This document shows positions 8,195 to 17,815 of a stretch of 64,000 nt of DNA, piece by piece. The notes below the pieces were generated by a model. That model did not search any database. It was not told where the DNA came from and was given only the letters and a program-made list of their open reading frames with translations. The DNA is from Flexistipes sp. Its GTDB lineage: Bacteria > Chrysiogenota > Deferribacteres > Deferribacterales > Flexistipitaceae. Position 1 is the stretch's first letter. Each line of letters begins with the position of its first letter. A program made the position numbers and the translations under genes. The stretch is from positions 100,010 to 164,009 of the forward strand of contig NZ_JAXKVW010000004.1 in assembly GCF_036172515.1 (NCBI RefSeq). The letters run 5' to 3'.

Positions 8195-9658
8195 CTATTT
8201 ACTCATTCCAGACAAACTGCCACCAAGATTGATTGTCCCCATATTAGCGATGATGTTTTTACCTTTTAGTATCGACATACCGGCTAATTGTTGAGAAAGA
8301 GATATTTCTTTAATAAACCTCTCTCTCGCCTCTCTAAAAACCTTATTAATATCCACGCTTGCTTTGCGGTATGTTGCATAAAAATCTTCAATTTCATCTG
8401 TAAGTCTTGAAGGTACTTCTTTTGATGACAATAAAATCGGTTTACTTTTGTGGATAGCATTGTTTACGTATGACAGCATATATTCTAACATCCAGTATGA
8501 GTAATATTCGGAAATAGCCTGTAAATCTGCTAATATCGGCTTATTTTGACGGTATTGAGTAGTAAGGTAAAGAATCATATCCGTAAAATTGGGCATAACT
8601 GGGGCATTAATATATTGCTGTTCCATTGTGGTAAGCCCCTCACCATCTGCAAGATGCTCAATTGCAGAATATAGGGTATCATATATTTCCTCTCTGAAGC
8701 CGTTTATATGAATTGTTGTTGGAGCTAACGCAGTACAGGATGTGCTTAAAATACCCAAAGCGGCACAATGAGCTGAGCAACTATATGTGTCAATTTCACC
8801 TCCATTCACAAAAGCTTCTATGATGTCACTTGTTTTTGTTGACATTGCGGGCGTATAAACACGATGGATTATATTTACTTCTTCGGGGTTATCGGGGCTA
8901 CAGTCACCTGATTTATCAGTTTGAGGAAACCACTCGATTGTTCCAAATATGCCCATTGCAGCTTTTATTGTTTCATCATCCATAATACCTAAATCAGCAA
9001 GTGCATCATAAACAAGATTGCCTCTTGAGCTTCTTGCAAATTTACTTGGGCTGTCCCAAATATCAGCTTGAGCTTCCATTGTAGTACCAGCAGAACCGCT
9101 TGCTACTGCTTCCGACTTCTGTTTAGACTGAAAACTTTCTCTTATGGCTCCTCCAAGTGAAGCTCCAAGATTTTTGCCAATTTGACATGCATTACCTTGC
9201 AACTGTTGTAACCAACGAGTATATTTCTGTATTTTTTCAAAAACGTTTGAAACTGTGGGAAGAGAATAGGCTAATCCTATCAAAAGACCCCAAGCTAATG
9301 AAGTCCCACCCTGTTCAAGTAAATTTTGTATCATATCCAAGTTAAGAACAGAGATAAGACCAGCATTAAAATCCAAACCTGAACATGAAATACGAAGCGA
9401 CGGTGGCTGAAATGTCATAATTGGAGGTGTAGATGTGTCTATTCTCATACTCATTGAGCCGCCGGAATATATATTTCTACCTCCGGCTTCAAAAGCTCCT
9501 GGCATTTGTATATTTGACATAACATTCATTTCATCAAGAAAACCTTCCATATCACTTTCTATACCTGCGTTTGCAACTCCTATAAAAGGTGAAGAAGGAA
9601 TGGAGGTTACAGATAGAACAACAATAATCATAAAAATTGAAACAATTTTATTGAACAT
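8195..9658 (-). CDS. traH: TraH, F-type pilus assembly protein
   Basis: 487 residues with an N-terminal signal region and the family's early glycine-rich segment (EAGGRNIYSGGSMSMR), then PPSLRISCSGLDFNAG, both characteristic of TraH. TraH is a periplasmic/outer-membrane partner of TraF, TraU, TraW and TrbC in F-pilus extension. Several conserved cysteines fit the Dsb-type proteins nearby. It overlaps the end of traF by 11 nt. Confidence 0.9.
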   Translation of the reverse strand: MFNKIVSIFMIIVVLSVTSIPSSPFIGVANAGIESDMEGFLDEMNVMSNIQMPGAFEAGGRNIYSGGSMSMRIDTSTPPIMTFQPPSLRISCSGLDFNAGLISVLNLDMIQNLLEQGGTSLAWGLLIGLAYSLPTVSNVFEKIQKYTRWLQQLQGNACQIGKNLGASLGGAIRESFQSKQKSEAVASGSAGTTMEAQADIWDSPSKFARSSRGNLVYDALADLGIMDDETIKAAMGIFGTIEWFPQTDKSGDCSPDNPEEVNIIHRVYTPAMSTKTSDIIEAFVNGGEIDTYSCSAHCAALGILSTSCTALAPTTIHINGFREEIYDTLYSAIEHLADGEGLTTMEQQYINAPVMPNFTDMILYLTTQYRQNKPILADLQAISEYYSYWMLEYMLSYVNNAIHKSKPILLSSKEVPSRLTDEIEDFYATYRKASVDINKVFREARERFIKEISLSQQLAGMSILKGKNIIANMGTINLGGSLSGMSK

Positions 9659-10631
9659 AGCTCAAACCCCCTGCAAGACCTTGTATATTCAAATTGCTTG
9701 GACTTTTTATCTGCTGTGGCATAACACCTCGTTTATTCAGCACTTTGTTTAATACAAGCGTATCCTCAGCTCTCCAAAGGTTAATAAATTTTTCTTTGGT
9801 AATAAGATTATGTTTGAGCAGAAATGCTCTTAAATTTAATTCTATTTGAGAGGTTGGAGTATATCCTTTTGCGATAACCTGCATATCATTCTCCTTTGAA
9901 TAAAAAGCGGCAATAGTAGGTACAGATGTGATTTCATATTTAAAAAAGACTCCGGGGGATACTTTTGTTTTGAAAGGCAAGCCTTTGATTACGTATTTTG
10001 GCGACGACACAACTCCCAATACGTTGAAATCATATTTTTTAATAAAATTATTGAGTGGCCTGATCTCAGCTTCGCAAAATTCGCATCCTTTTTTGTAGAA
10101 AAAGAATATACCGACTTCATCAGCAACAGAATTAAAAACTTTTTTATAAACTTCATCTTCTTTTCTGCTGGCAATAGCAGAGCCTACAGGCTGTTCAGGC
10201 ATACCTTCCAATCGGTAGACTTTATCTCCATGATCCAAATAAGCATTTCTTAAACTTCTGGATATTCTACCGTTATGTTCAAAATATTTTGCTTGCCATG
10301 CAAGCCATTTTACAGCATTTTCTTCAGTAGGGTTTCTCAGCCAGTTTGCCAAAACCGGTATTCTTTTTGCTTCTTCTGTTAGCGGAAACTTAAAGTTCTT
10401 AACGGAAGTGTTGTATTGTTTTTTTGAAGCATTTTGAGTTTTTTTCTTTTTTGATTCTGGTGGTTTTATTTGTTTCATCGTTGTTTTGGGCTCGGGTTTC
10501 TTTTCTTGTTTTGTTTCATGTTTTTTTTCTTTTATTGGTTCTTCATACCAATGCCACCCTGATGTTGGATCATTGGCAAAAACTTGTGTGGTAACAAACA
10601 AGATAAGTGCTAAAATCATAGGGATACGCAT
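9648..10631 (-). CDS. traF: TraF, thioredoxin-like pilus assembly protein
   Basis: 327 residues: signal peptide (~1-20), a Lys/Glu/Pro-rich linker (~30-75), then the TraF fold with a C-terminal thioredoxin-like domain. FFYKKGCEFCEAEIRPLNNF retains a CxxC motif (CEFC), which is lost in F TraF but kept in many homologues, so redox activity is plausible. A cis-Pro-like SVPTIAAF follows. First gene of the traF-traH-orf-traG operon; an ACCACA-box promoter lies upstream. Confidence 0.9.
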   Translation of the reverse strand: MRIPMILALILFVTTQVFANDPTSGWHWYEEPIKEKKHETKQEKKPEPKTTMKQIKPPESKKKKTQNASKKQYNTSVKNFKFPLTEEAKRIPVLANWLRNPTEENAVKWLAWQAKYFEHNGRISRSLRNAYLDHGDKVYRLEGMPEQPVGSAIASRKEDEVYKKVFNSVADEVGIFFFYKKGCEFCEAEIRPLNNFIKKYDFNVLGVVSSPKYVIKGLPFKTKVSPGVFFKYEITSVPTIAAFYSKENDMQVIAKGYTPTSQIELNLRAFLLKHNLITKEKFINLWRAEDTLVLNKVLNKRGVMPQQIKSPSNLNIQGLAGGLSYVQ

Positions 10632-10668
10632 AAGACAAACCTCATCAAAAAATTATTTTCCAGTTTTA

Positions 10669-10700
10669 ATGGTAAGAAATTTTTGATAAAAAATTGTGGT
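10669..10700 (-). promoter_or_regulatory. ACCACA-box promoter of traF operon
   Basis: Minus-strand ACCACA (10700-10695), then 20 nt, then TACCAT (10674-10669), ~38 nt upstream of traF. The box and the following ATTTTTTATC are identical to those before the dsb-traD operon. Confidence 0.55.
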
Positions 10701-10800
10701 ATTTATCGGAAATTGAATTTTTTTTTAATAGCACTAATAATTGATTTTTATTGACAAGCGTGAAATATTAAGTATTACATAAATCCGAATTAAACTATTA

Positions 10801-10845
10801 GCGGGAGACACCCGCAGGTGAATATTGGGGAGACCCCCCATAGTA
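10801..10845. other. Two adjacent G/C hairpins between trbC and traF
   Basis: GCGGGAGACACCCGC (10801-10815) and TGGGGAGACCCCCCA (10826-10840) each form a short strong hairpin with an AGA-type loop. They lie in the gap downstream of trbC and upstream of the traF promoter; function unknown. Confidence 0.5.
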
Positions 10846-10874
10846 ATTAAAAGAGGAGCTTTTTAGCTCCTCTT
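10841..10874 (-). terminator. Terminator after trbC
   Basis: AAGAGGAGCT (10851-10860) pairs with AGCTCCTCTT (10865-10874) around a 4-nt loop; on the minus strand a T-rich tract follows. It closes the trbI-to-trbC operon 2 nt after the trbC stop. Confidence 0.85.
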
Positions 10875-10875
10875 A

Positions 10876-11442
10876 TTATATTTGCCCCTCCAGCTCTTTT
10901 AAAACTTGCCCTACTAATTGGTTTCCGGATGCATTATAGATTTGCTCAACAAGGTATGAGAGTTTGCTGTCGCCGTAAATTATATACTTATAATCACATT
11001 TTGTAGGGTAGGTAGTACATTTTGCATAAACAAGAGCGGGTACTCTCTTTACCTTCAAATCCTTAAAAAAGAACGGGTCCATTCTGACAGGTATATTATC
11101 AATCTTTGCTTTTTTTACTTGTTTTCTCATGTATTTTTTCAAATCCGCTGAAGTTTTGCCGATAAAGCCTCGCACACATCCTGTAAACTTGATTGATTTA
11201 ATTTTTTTGGCATCTTTAAAAATGCTCCGCAAGGTACTTGCCGGCATACTGTCTGAATATAAATATACAAGCTGTGGCTGTTTTTTTCGCCCATTCTTTT
11301 TATACTCATTTTGGAATCTTTTCATTTGTTTCAAGACGTTTTCCATATCATATTTAATTTCCGGTTGGGGATAATCGTATTGTCCTGCAATAACTAGGCT
11401 TACTGAAACTAATATAAAAACTATAATTAGAAATTTTCTCAC
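10876..11442 (-). CDS. trbC: TrbC, F-type pilus assembly protein
   Basis: 188 residues from a GTG at 11442 with AGGAGGT six nt upstream. This start gives a clean signal peptide (residues ~1-19) and avoids the 62-nt overlap with traN that a longer frame would imply. The body has the TrbC/thioredoxin-like pattern (LVYLYSDSMPASTLRSIFKD early, RMDPFFFKDLKVKRVPALVY later; quoted in part). TrbC works with TraW and TraF in the periplasm. Last gene of its operon. Confidence 0.85.
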   Translation of the reverse strand: MRKFLIIVFILVSVSLVIAGQYDYPQPEIKYDMENVLKQMKRFQNEYKKNGRKKQPQLVYLYSDSMPASTLRSIFKDAKKIKSIKFTGCVRGFIGKTSADLKKYMRKQVKKAKIDNIPVRMDPFFFKDLKVKRVPALVYAKCTTYPTKCDYKYIIYGDSKLSYLVEQIYNASGNQLVGQVLKELEGQI

Positions 11443-11455
11443 TATATACCTCCTT

Positions 11456-13747
11456 CTACTTATTATCAGGGTCTTGAGGATGAGCTCCCTGGGCATCCAT
11501 TTGACTTGTGAAATCATTGTAATAATTTTCTATTCTACTTTTTATCGTGCTATCAATTTTATTGGTTCTTGAGTCAATTTTAGACTTTATATCTGCTTCT
11601 ATTTCTGAAAAATCCATTTTGCTAAAATCAAGTTCATTCAAATCATCTACAGTTAAGCCGTTGCATCCACTGCTCCAGCTTTTGCCTAACTGTTGATAAG
11701 CCTGCTCAACAATAACTCTGGCGAGCTTAGAGTCGTAACAGCAGTATTTTCTCGTATGCTCTATACAGATTTCATCAAAACCAAGATCAATCTCATTGGT
11801 GCAATCTGTCTCAAGATAATGGCACAAGCCTTTTTCGTTCATTTCATAAGCTTTTTGCTGTTCAGGCTTTTTCTTAAAACAAAGGAATCCGCCTTCACCT
11901 TCGCAGTTGTCACAATAAACTCCGGCATATCCGTTCACAAAATAACCGTATGAACAATATTGATATTCACCACTCCAGATCGAATTGATATCATCCAACA
12001 TCCCTAATATTCCTAAAGATTCTGCAAATCCGGTCATGTTATCATTTCTCATTTGCACATTAGGCAGAGATATTGCTTGGTCTTGGCAAATAATTTCTTC
12101 TTTGTAGTCAACGCATTTATTTTCGGTGACTTTCTGCTCACACTCATAATAAAATTCCGCTTTGGAGCATACTGCTTTGGTTTCATCAACAATATCTTTT
12201 TGCCAATAGCGGCACAAAGGCTCTCCCTGCCCAGTACAGCTATCATCTATGTTTGAAGTATCGTAGTTTTCATAGCAGTTATAAGTCCTTTGCGTACCTG
12301 TCTTCAATTCAAAAAAAGCATACCCCTCCCCTCCGTCAGCCACTGAAATCCTTATCTTAAGAACATTCACACCATTTTTTAAGTAGGGAAGAATGTCAAC
12401 ATTTGGGTTAACTGTCCAACTTGTAGAAGGGTCCCAACATCCATTAGGGTTTTCTGGTGGAAATTGTCCTTGAACACTACTATATGTGCCATCATAAACC
12501 AAATTGTTGTTAACATATATTTCAATGAAATCATCCCATTTGGCAGTAGTAAGTTTTGCAGAGATGATCCTATCTATATCTGTTATTTCAATTTTGTATT
12601 CTCTTTCATATATACTGCACCATCCTGACCAGTAATTATCTCCTATTTTACCTAAAGTAACTATTACTTTACCGCCTCCCCCTGTGCTTAAGTTGCCTGT
12701 TCCACCTATCATATTAATAGGTGGAGATGAGCTGGATTGTATAGCCACACACCTCTCGTCATTTGCATAAACATTACAGCCATTATTTTCTACAATACAG
12801 GTCTCTGAAGTATAATCTCTTGTAAGAGTGTAAGATTGTTCAACAGTCTCGGTAATTGTAGTTTCTTGCCTTTCAAGGCAAGTTTTTTTACTTTGACAAA
12901 GTGTTTCTGAACCGTCTGGACATACCATTTTGTATTGTTTATCTTGGCAATTTCTAACATCTGTGCTTTCACACTGATATTTTTCTATTTTAACATCATA
13001 AAGCCTATCTTTATCTGTCAGATTGGCAATTTTATTAGGGTCATCCGTGCATATAGCACCACCGGTTCCAGGGTTATATATCCATACACAATCAGTTGAT
13101 AAAACATCAGGCTCATTTCCATACTCCGTTGTTCCTAAATCATCTACTCTTGTGCATCTGGGATTTTTTGCTAAATCAGCACATTCGTTGACATAACACT
13201 TTGAAGGTCTTTCACCATTGGATAGTCTTTCAGCACAAGAAGGGGCTTGTCTGGGACTATAATACTTTTGACAAGTAACACCACCACCTTGCAGTGTCAT
13301 AGCTGAGCCACCAGCAAAATGCCCGTACTCAAATTTTTGAACAGTCATAGTACCTTGTTGTCCATACTGTGCACAGTCTCTTTGCTCAACATTTCCTGTA
13401 TTTCTAAGATCATACCCGGAAGGGCAGGTATCTATATAATGTCCGGGATAACATCCTGAGCCTCTTTCGCATGTACCTACAACACTAATAGGGTCGTTGC
13501 ACTTAATAACAACATTGCAATGTTCCTGATTAATCATTTCCATAATATTAGAAAGATCACAACCGGCTGAATATTGCTTAACCTTTCTTGTATATTTTTT
13601 ACATACATCATATTTCCACTCAACGCAGTCATCGTCTATCGAATGTACGCAAACATCTCCATGTTCAATGCACTGCCATTCGTCATTTGCATAGACATTA
13701 GCTCCTGCAACAAAAAATAATATTAGAGCATATACAATATATTTCAT
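11456..13747 (-). CDS. traN: TraN, cysteine-rich outer-membrane mating-pair stabilisation protein
   Basis: 763 residues with a signal peptide (~1-20) and a very high cysteine content throughout, the hallmark of TraN, the outer-membrane protein that contacts the recipient surface. A Gly-rich central region (~345-480) is less conserved-looking and is a candidate receptor-binding domain. The C-terminal block HTRKYCCYDSKLARVIVEQA followed by SGCNGLTVDDL is the family signature. Many disulfides are expected, consistent with Dsb-like proteins encoded nearby. Confidence 0.9.
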   Translation of the reverse strand: MKYIVYALILFFVAGANVYANDEWQCIEHGDVCVHSIDDDCVEWKYDVCKKYTRKVKQYSAGCDLSNIMEMINQEHCNVVIKCNDPISVVGTCERGSGCYPGHYIDTCPSGYDLRNTGNVEQRDCAQYGQQGTMTVQKFEYGHFAGGSAMTLQGGGVTCQKYYSPRQAPSCAERLSNGERPSKCYVNECADLAKNPRCTRVDDLGTTEYGNEPDVLSTDCVWIYNPGTGGAICTDDPNKIANLTDKDRLYDVKIEKYQCESTDVRNCQDKQYKMVCPDGSETLCQSKKTCLERQETTITETVEQSYTLTRDYTSETCIVENNGCNVYANDERCVAIQSSSSPPINMIGGTGNLSTGGGGKVIVTLGKIGDNYWSGWCSIYEREYKIEITDIDRIISAKLTTAKWDDFIEIYVNNNLVYDGTYSSVQGQFPPENPNGCWDPSTSWTVNPNVDILPYLKNGVNVLKIRISVADGGEGYAFFELKTGTQRTYNCYENYDTSNIDDSCTGQGEPLCRYWQKDIVDETKAVCSKAEFYYECEQKVTENKCVDYKEEIICQDQAISLPNVQMRNDNMTGFAESLGILGMLDDINSIWSGEYQYCSYGYFVNGYAGVYCDNCEGEGGFLCFKKKPEQQKAYEMNEKGLCHYLETDCTNEIDLGFDEICIEHTRKYCCYDSKLARVIVEQAYQQLGKSWSSGCNGLTVDDLNELDFSKMDFSEIEADIKSKIDSRTNKIDSTIKSRIENYYNDFTSQMDAQGAHPQDPDNK

Positions 13748-13761
13748 AACTTAACCTCTTA

Positions 13762-14490
13762 TTAGTTAATTGCTTCCGAGCTGATATTATAAGAACAGTC
13801 TTTGTATACATGATTTTGTATGTTTATCTTTAACCAACCACCTGCTTGATTATCAAAATCATCACGATATCTGATACGCTCATCCTTAATTTCTATACCC
13901 GTATCTCCTGCTGCCGCTAAACCACCATTCTTAAATGAAATCCAACCACTATAATCAGCACCGTCATAAACCCTTATTTTCTCATTGCTTATTTGAATAC
14001 CGTCATTTGAACCGCTTCTACCTGAACCTGTTAAACTAACCCAAGAACCTGTGCCGTAATCATCGTCGTAAAATCTTATTTTTCCGTCTTGAATCTGAAT
14101 ACCATCAAGACCCTCTCCGCTTAGGATTTCTGATTTACCATTACTGAAATCATAAGTTATGTCCTCTTCTTCTTTGCATTCATATGTTTTTTCCTGTTCG
14201 TAGAGCTGTACCGTGCATGAGTCTGTTAGTTCCGTTCCATAGTCCATAAATCTGTTTGCACTTTCCTGATCTTTAGCATCCTGATAATTAGCTTTATTTT
14301 CATCATACTGGGGAGCAGTGTTTTTAATTTCATTGATTTTATTTTCGCTTTTATAGCTTTCACTGTCATTGTGAAAATCATTGTATAAACTATCATATTG
14401 CCCACTATGTACAGTGCTTGTTATAAATATGTCTAATAACAAGAAGGTTAAAATTATCAGTTTTTTCTTTCTTTTTATAATAGACAGCAT
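13762..14490 (-). CDS. Secreted protein with three beta-type repeats
   Basis: 242 residues from the ATG at 14490 (GGAGGA upstream; an ATG at 14505 overlaps that site). A basic N-terminus and hydrophobic helix (~8-25) suggest export. After an acidic, Asn/Lys-rich region come three ~32-residue repeats beginning GLDGIQIQDGKIRFYDDD, NDGIQISNEKIRVYDGADY and DTGIEIKDERIRYRDDF, each ending in a Trp-containing strand (SWVSL, GWISF, GWLKI). It overlaps traU by 16 nt and precedes traN. No known Tra protein matches; surface display or TraN partnership is possible. Confidence 0.7.
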   Translation of the reverse strand: MLSIIKRKKKLIILTFLLLDIFITSTVHSGQYDSLYNDFHNDSESYKSENKINEIKNTAPQYDENKANYQDAKDQESANRFMDYGTELTDSCTVQLYEQEKTYECKEEEDITYDFSNGKSEILSGEGLDGIQIQDGKIRFYDDDYGTGSWVSLTGSGRSGSNDGIQISNEKIRVYDGADYSGWISFKNGGLAAAGDTGIEIKDERIRYRDDFDNQAGGWLKINIQNHVYKDCSYNISSEAIN

Positions 14491-15431
14491 ACTCTTTTCC
14501 TCCATAAGACATGAACGTAATCCTCATAGCCCGGAGATTTTGCAAAAGCTTCAAAAACGGGTGGTATAGTACCTATTGCATATGCATTTCGTGTTACAGG
14601 ACATGCGGGCTGTAGCCAGTATTGAGTCTTTATTATCCTGGGAAAAGGCATAGGCTGGCATATTGAATCAGGTATTTCAGACAAGCCAACTGTTTCACCG
14701 GGACTAGTAGCCCACAATAAAAAAGCATTGTGCATTTTATCAATTATTCTTGTTGCTATAAGATTAGATTGCACTATGTCGTTCTGCTTTTGTTCCTGAA
14801 CATTGCCACTATCTGGAAATATACCGCCCCAACAGCCTGCACACCAAAACATTAGGTTAAGAGGTTTTTGAAATGTAGAAGCTGCACAATCTGCCAAACA
14901 TGCTGACTGAGCAATAGGGTTGGCAAATAATAGTTTCTCCGGCTGTATGAAGTGATTTAATTCATCATATGTCCAAGTCGGGTCAACTTCGGACAAATAA
15001 CCGAAGTCAATAGAGGTGGGATCAGCCTGCATACATAGAACATCAGATAATATATTTAAGACCCAGAACACCGGATACCATACAAAATGCGAATTTACTG
15101 AACTTCCACTGTCGCCCATCTGACTTCCAACCTTATAAAGGCCTGAAGCCATACCTAAATCAATATTAAACGAAGGGAAGAAAAAAGGCTTCTGAGTTGT
15201 TTCAATTAACGCTATTGGCTCTGCATATTGTATCTTTAAGCCTACTCTTGGTACAGGATCACCACAAGCACAAATACCTAAAAATCTAAACTCCCTAACA
15301 AACATACTCCAATCAACATTTGAGATAGGGTTAAACATAGGCACACATCCGGCGGAATGGGATTTACGAGGCATGGAAATAAAAACAGATAAAATAATTG
15401 CAATTATGATAATTTTCTTACTCTTGTGCAT
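14475..15431 (-). CDS. traU: TraU, pilus assembly / DNA transfer protein
   Basis: 318 residues with a signal peptide (~1-26, ending SHSAG) and the highly conserved TraU blocks FRFLGICACGDPVPRVGLKI, SHFVWYPVFWVLNILSD and FWCAGCWGGIFPDSGNV. TraU is periplasmic and needed mainly for DNA transfer. Its start overlaps the end of traW by 14 nt. Confidence 0.93.
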   Translation of the reverse strand: MHKSKKIIIIAIILSVFISMPRKSHSAGCVPMFNPISNVDWSMFVREFRFLGICACGDPVPRVGLKIQYAEPIALIETTQKPFFFPSFNIDLGMASGLYKVGSQMGDSGSSVNSHFVWYPVFWVLNILSDVLCMQADPTSIDFGYLSEVDPTWTYDELNHFIQPEKLLFANPIAQSACLADCAASTFQKPLNLMFWCAGCWGGIFPDSGNVQEQKQNDIVQSNLIATRIIDKMHNAFLLWATSPGETVGLSEIPDSICQPMPFPRIIKTQYWLQPACPVTRNAYAIGTIPPVFEAFAKSPGYEDYVHVLWRKRVCCLL

Positions 15432-16077
15432 TTTTCTCCCCCTTTAAACCGTACTCCCGAACCTTTAAAATCTTGCCGGATTGATATGCCAATGCCGGTA
15501 CACATTTTATATTCATTTTTTCAATTATTCTTTTGTTGGGTTTACCTGCTGGGATAGGTATATTTAGTGATTTTGCTTTTTGATAATACCTCTGCAGATT
15601 TCCACTTACAGCCAATGGCTGTATGGGTTTATCAGAGGAAGCTAATAATTTTTTATAGAGCCGAATTTGTGTTGAATTATCCACATCGAGAAAGAAATAC
15701 TTTCTTTTAAAACTGATATAATCGAATGGGTTTACAACAGTACCTTTTGAATAAAGAATGTTTCCGTTTGAATCGGTTATGTTGTGATCGAGGATATAGG
15801 TAGGATCAACGGTTTTAGTTTTATTTTCAGTGCAATTGCGTATATCAAAATCTTTAACTTGCATTTTCTTTGCAAGTTTTTTGCTGAGGGTATGCTCATT
15901 TATACTGGGTACTTTATTTTTCTGAGAACGGATTCTATCCATCAGCCAAGTATAAAAATTGTTTTCTATAATTGGATATGTTTTCCCATGAGTTCCTAAG
16001 TTTACAACTCCGCCTGCTGATGTATAGGCATTGAATGCTACCAAGGTTATCAAAATCACCATAAGGACAGTCCGCAT
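15418..16077 (-). CDS. traW: TraW, periplasmic pilus assembly protein
   Basis: 219 residues with a signal peptide (~1-21) and the family's N-terminal block NLGTHGKTYPIIENNFYTWL. The C-terminal part (FFLDVDNSTQIRLYKKLL ... KCVPALAYQSGKILKVREY) matches TraW. It lies between trbI and traU as in F-like systems. Confidence 0.9.
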   Translation of the reverse strand: MRTVLMVILITLVAFNAYTSAGGVVNLGTHGKTYPIIENNFYTWLMDRIRSQKNKVPSINEHTLSKKLAKKMQVKDFDIRNCTENKTKTVDPTYILDHNITDSNGNILYSKGTVVNPFDYISFKRKYFFLDVDNSTQIRLYKKLLASSDKPIQPLAVSGNLQRYYQKAKSLNIPIPAGKPNKRIIEKMNIKCVPALAYQSGKILKVREYGLKGEKNAQE

Positions 16078-16080
16078 AAA

Positions 16081-16533
16081 TCACTCCTCTAAAAACTCAT
16101 ATCCTCTGTCTACCATTCTTTTCCTAAGTTCCGGCGTTAAGTCGACGAAGCCTTTGCTTATAACTGCACCTTTTTCAAGCAAAACAACTCCATACTTCTT
16201 AGACATACCGTCAACGATTTCCTGCATGTCATTTAGATAATTTTTTAACTCGTTTTTAGAGATGCTTGTTTGCTTGTTTTGCTTTAGCGATTCAACTGAA
16301 TTAAGCCTAAACTCCTGAATGAGAGCGGTAGTGTTAACCGTTGCGATGTTTTGATGAATGTCCTTTTTGAAATAAAACATACGATATTGGGTGATGCCGA
16401 CTGCAACGATTAGAGCTGAAGCGATCACAGCGAAAATATAAAAAGTTATTCCAACCCCTTTCTTGTTACTGTCTTTGCTGCTATTTTTTTTACCGTTTTC
16501 CGACGGTTTTGATTTGATATTTTCTTCCGCCAT
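16081..16533 (-). CDS. trbI: TrbI-like (F-type) inner-membrane protein
   Basis: 150 residues from the ATG at 16533, which has AAGGAGG six nt upstream; the ATG at 16560 lies upstream of that site and is rejected. A Lys/Ser-rich cytoplasmic tail is followed by one membrane helix (~31-53) and a periplasmic helical domain. Size, topology and position directly before traW fit TrbI, which modulates pilus retraction. First gene of its operon. Confidence 0.75.
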   Translation of the reverse strand: MAEENIKSKPSENGKKNSSKDSNKKGVGITFYIFAVIASALIVAVGITQYRMFYFKKDIHQNIATVNTTALIQEFRLNSVESLKQNKQTSISKNELKNYLNDMQEIVDGMSKKYGVVLLEKGAVISKGFVDLTPELRKRMVDRGYEFLEE

Positions 16534-16565
16534 TTCTGCCTCCTTCAAAGTTTTGTTCATGTTAG

Positions 16566-16598
16566 AAAATAATAATAAAACAGAGAAGAAATTGTGGT
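16566..16598 (-). promoter_or_regulatory. ACCACA-box promoter of trbI-trbC operon
   Basis: Minus-strand ACCACA (16598-16593), then TATTTT 27 nt after the box start, ~33 nt before the trbI start. It faces a second, plus-strand copy 14 bp away. Confidence 0.5.
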
Positions 16599-16611
16599 AT
16601 TTGAATGAAAA

Positions 16612-16643
16612 ACCACATTTATTTTGTCTTTAAATGCTATCTT
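16612..16643 (+). promoter_or_regulatory. ACCACA-box promoter facing right
   Basis: ACCACA (16612-16617), then 20 nt, then TATCTT (16638-16643), ~28 nt upstream of the 140-residue gene. With the minus-strand copy it makes a divergent control region. Confidence 0.5.
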
Positions 16644-16671
16644 ATGAGTAAAATGGCATTGAGGTGATAGT

Positions 16672-17094
16672 GTGATTGAATACGAAAAAGACAGATTAAA
16701 AGCTTTGCTTGATGACTTATTCGACAAGTTCGAAGAAGTGAAAAAAGAAATGGAGCATAAGGTTAAAAATCAAAAAAAGTATTATGAAAGAAACTCAATT
16801 TATATGACACTAAAGCATTGTTATAATGACGACTGTATTTTTTGTCCTCACTCATATGAGTGGAAAATCTCCTATAAGCTTAATACGAAAGAAGGCAAAA
16901 AATGGTATGGTAAAAGAATCGGACGCAGAATTACTCATAAAGTTTTAAAACAATATGGTAAAGATAATATGTATCCTATGTTGAAAGAATTAGAAAATGA
17001 AATGCGTGAATTGCAAGAGAAAAGAGATTTTTATGCAAAAAAAATTCAAAAAATTAGGCGGATATATAGAGAAAGTCAAAAAGTGTGGGATTAA
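16672..17094 (+). CDS. Coiled-coil protein with cysteine knuckle
   Basis: 140 residues. Charged helices (~3-40 and ~105-135) flank a compact centre with HCYNDDCIFCPHSYEW, a CX4CX2C plus His pattern that could bind zinc, followed by a basic GKKWYGKRIGRRI. Divergent from the trbI operon and sharing its control region. The arrangement resembles small plasmid proteins with a C-rich turn of unknown role; not identified. Confidence 0.6.
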   Translation: MIEYEKDRLKALLDDLFDKFEEVKKEMEHKVKNQKKYYERNSIYMTLKHCYNDDCIFCPHSYEWKISYKLNTKEGKKWYGKRIGRRITHKVLKQYGKDNMYPMLKELENEMRELQEKRDFYAKKIQKIRRIYRESQKVWD

Positions 17095-17815
17095 TAAGTC
17101 ATATCAATTAGGGCTCATATGTAAGTATCCAAATATAGATTCTAATGTATTTTCTATTAATTTCACAAATATGTCTTTTATATTAGAAGCACACATAGAG
17201 GCAACTTTTATAAAAAGCCAGAAAAAATATATTTTTATGGCAATGGGTGAAATTGGAAGTAATAAAAAACAAAGTGATTGTGAAAATTTGAATAATCGCT
17301 AATGGATATTTATGATAATTATCCAACTCATTACAGGAATATTATAAGGGAATGAAATATCCAGTGGCAAACAGGCGTTTTGTTTAAATATGTCTTTCAC
17401 CACTTGTAGATAACTGCCTATATATTTTTATATTCTGCTATAATTTTTTATGATTTTCCGGTCATATTCTGATGAGTTATAAAGTCAAATTAATGTGTTG
17501 AACTTAATTTGTTGGATTTAATGAAACGGTTGTATGCAAATGATAAGCATCTATATGTTGAGCATATGTATCGGATTTATTGAGACAGATATATATATCT
17601 GATAATAAACATATTTACTTCTCATTTCCTTTGTGATGCAAGATAGTCCTTTTGAGTATACTGACCTACCTTTTTGTCTAAAACTCAAAAATTAGAGGTA
17701 ATTTTTGCTGAATAAGAGGATAAATAATATCCACCAGAATCTTCCGGAGGTATTGTATTGATAAATTCACCTGCTTATTGTACAAATTCATCAATCAAAA
17801 TTAAGGTACGTATTA
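17095..17815. other. Gene-poor AT-rich region
   Basis: No convincing gene. An open frame in another phase runs to 17302 but has no ribosome site and overlaps the upstream gene. Imperfect repeats are visible: GGATTTAATGAAAC and GGATTTATTGAGAC (17515-17590), each followed by an AT-rich half palindrome. It may hold the promoter of the next gene. Confidence 0.4.

Noticed and set aside
11443..11517. N-terminal extension of TrbC
   Set aside because: It overlaps traN, lacks a signal peptide at its start, and the internal GTG has an ideal ribosome site.
16997..17302. Separate gene overlapping the 140-residue protein
   Set aside because: Different phase, no ribosome site, low-complexity composition; treated as a shadow.
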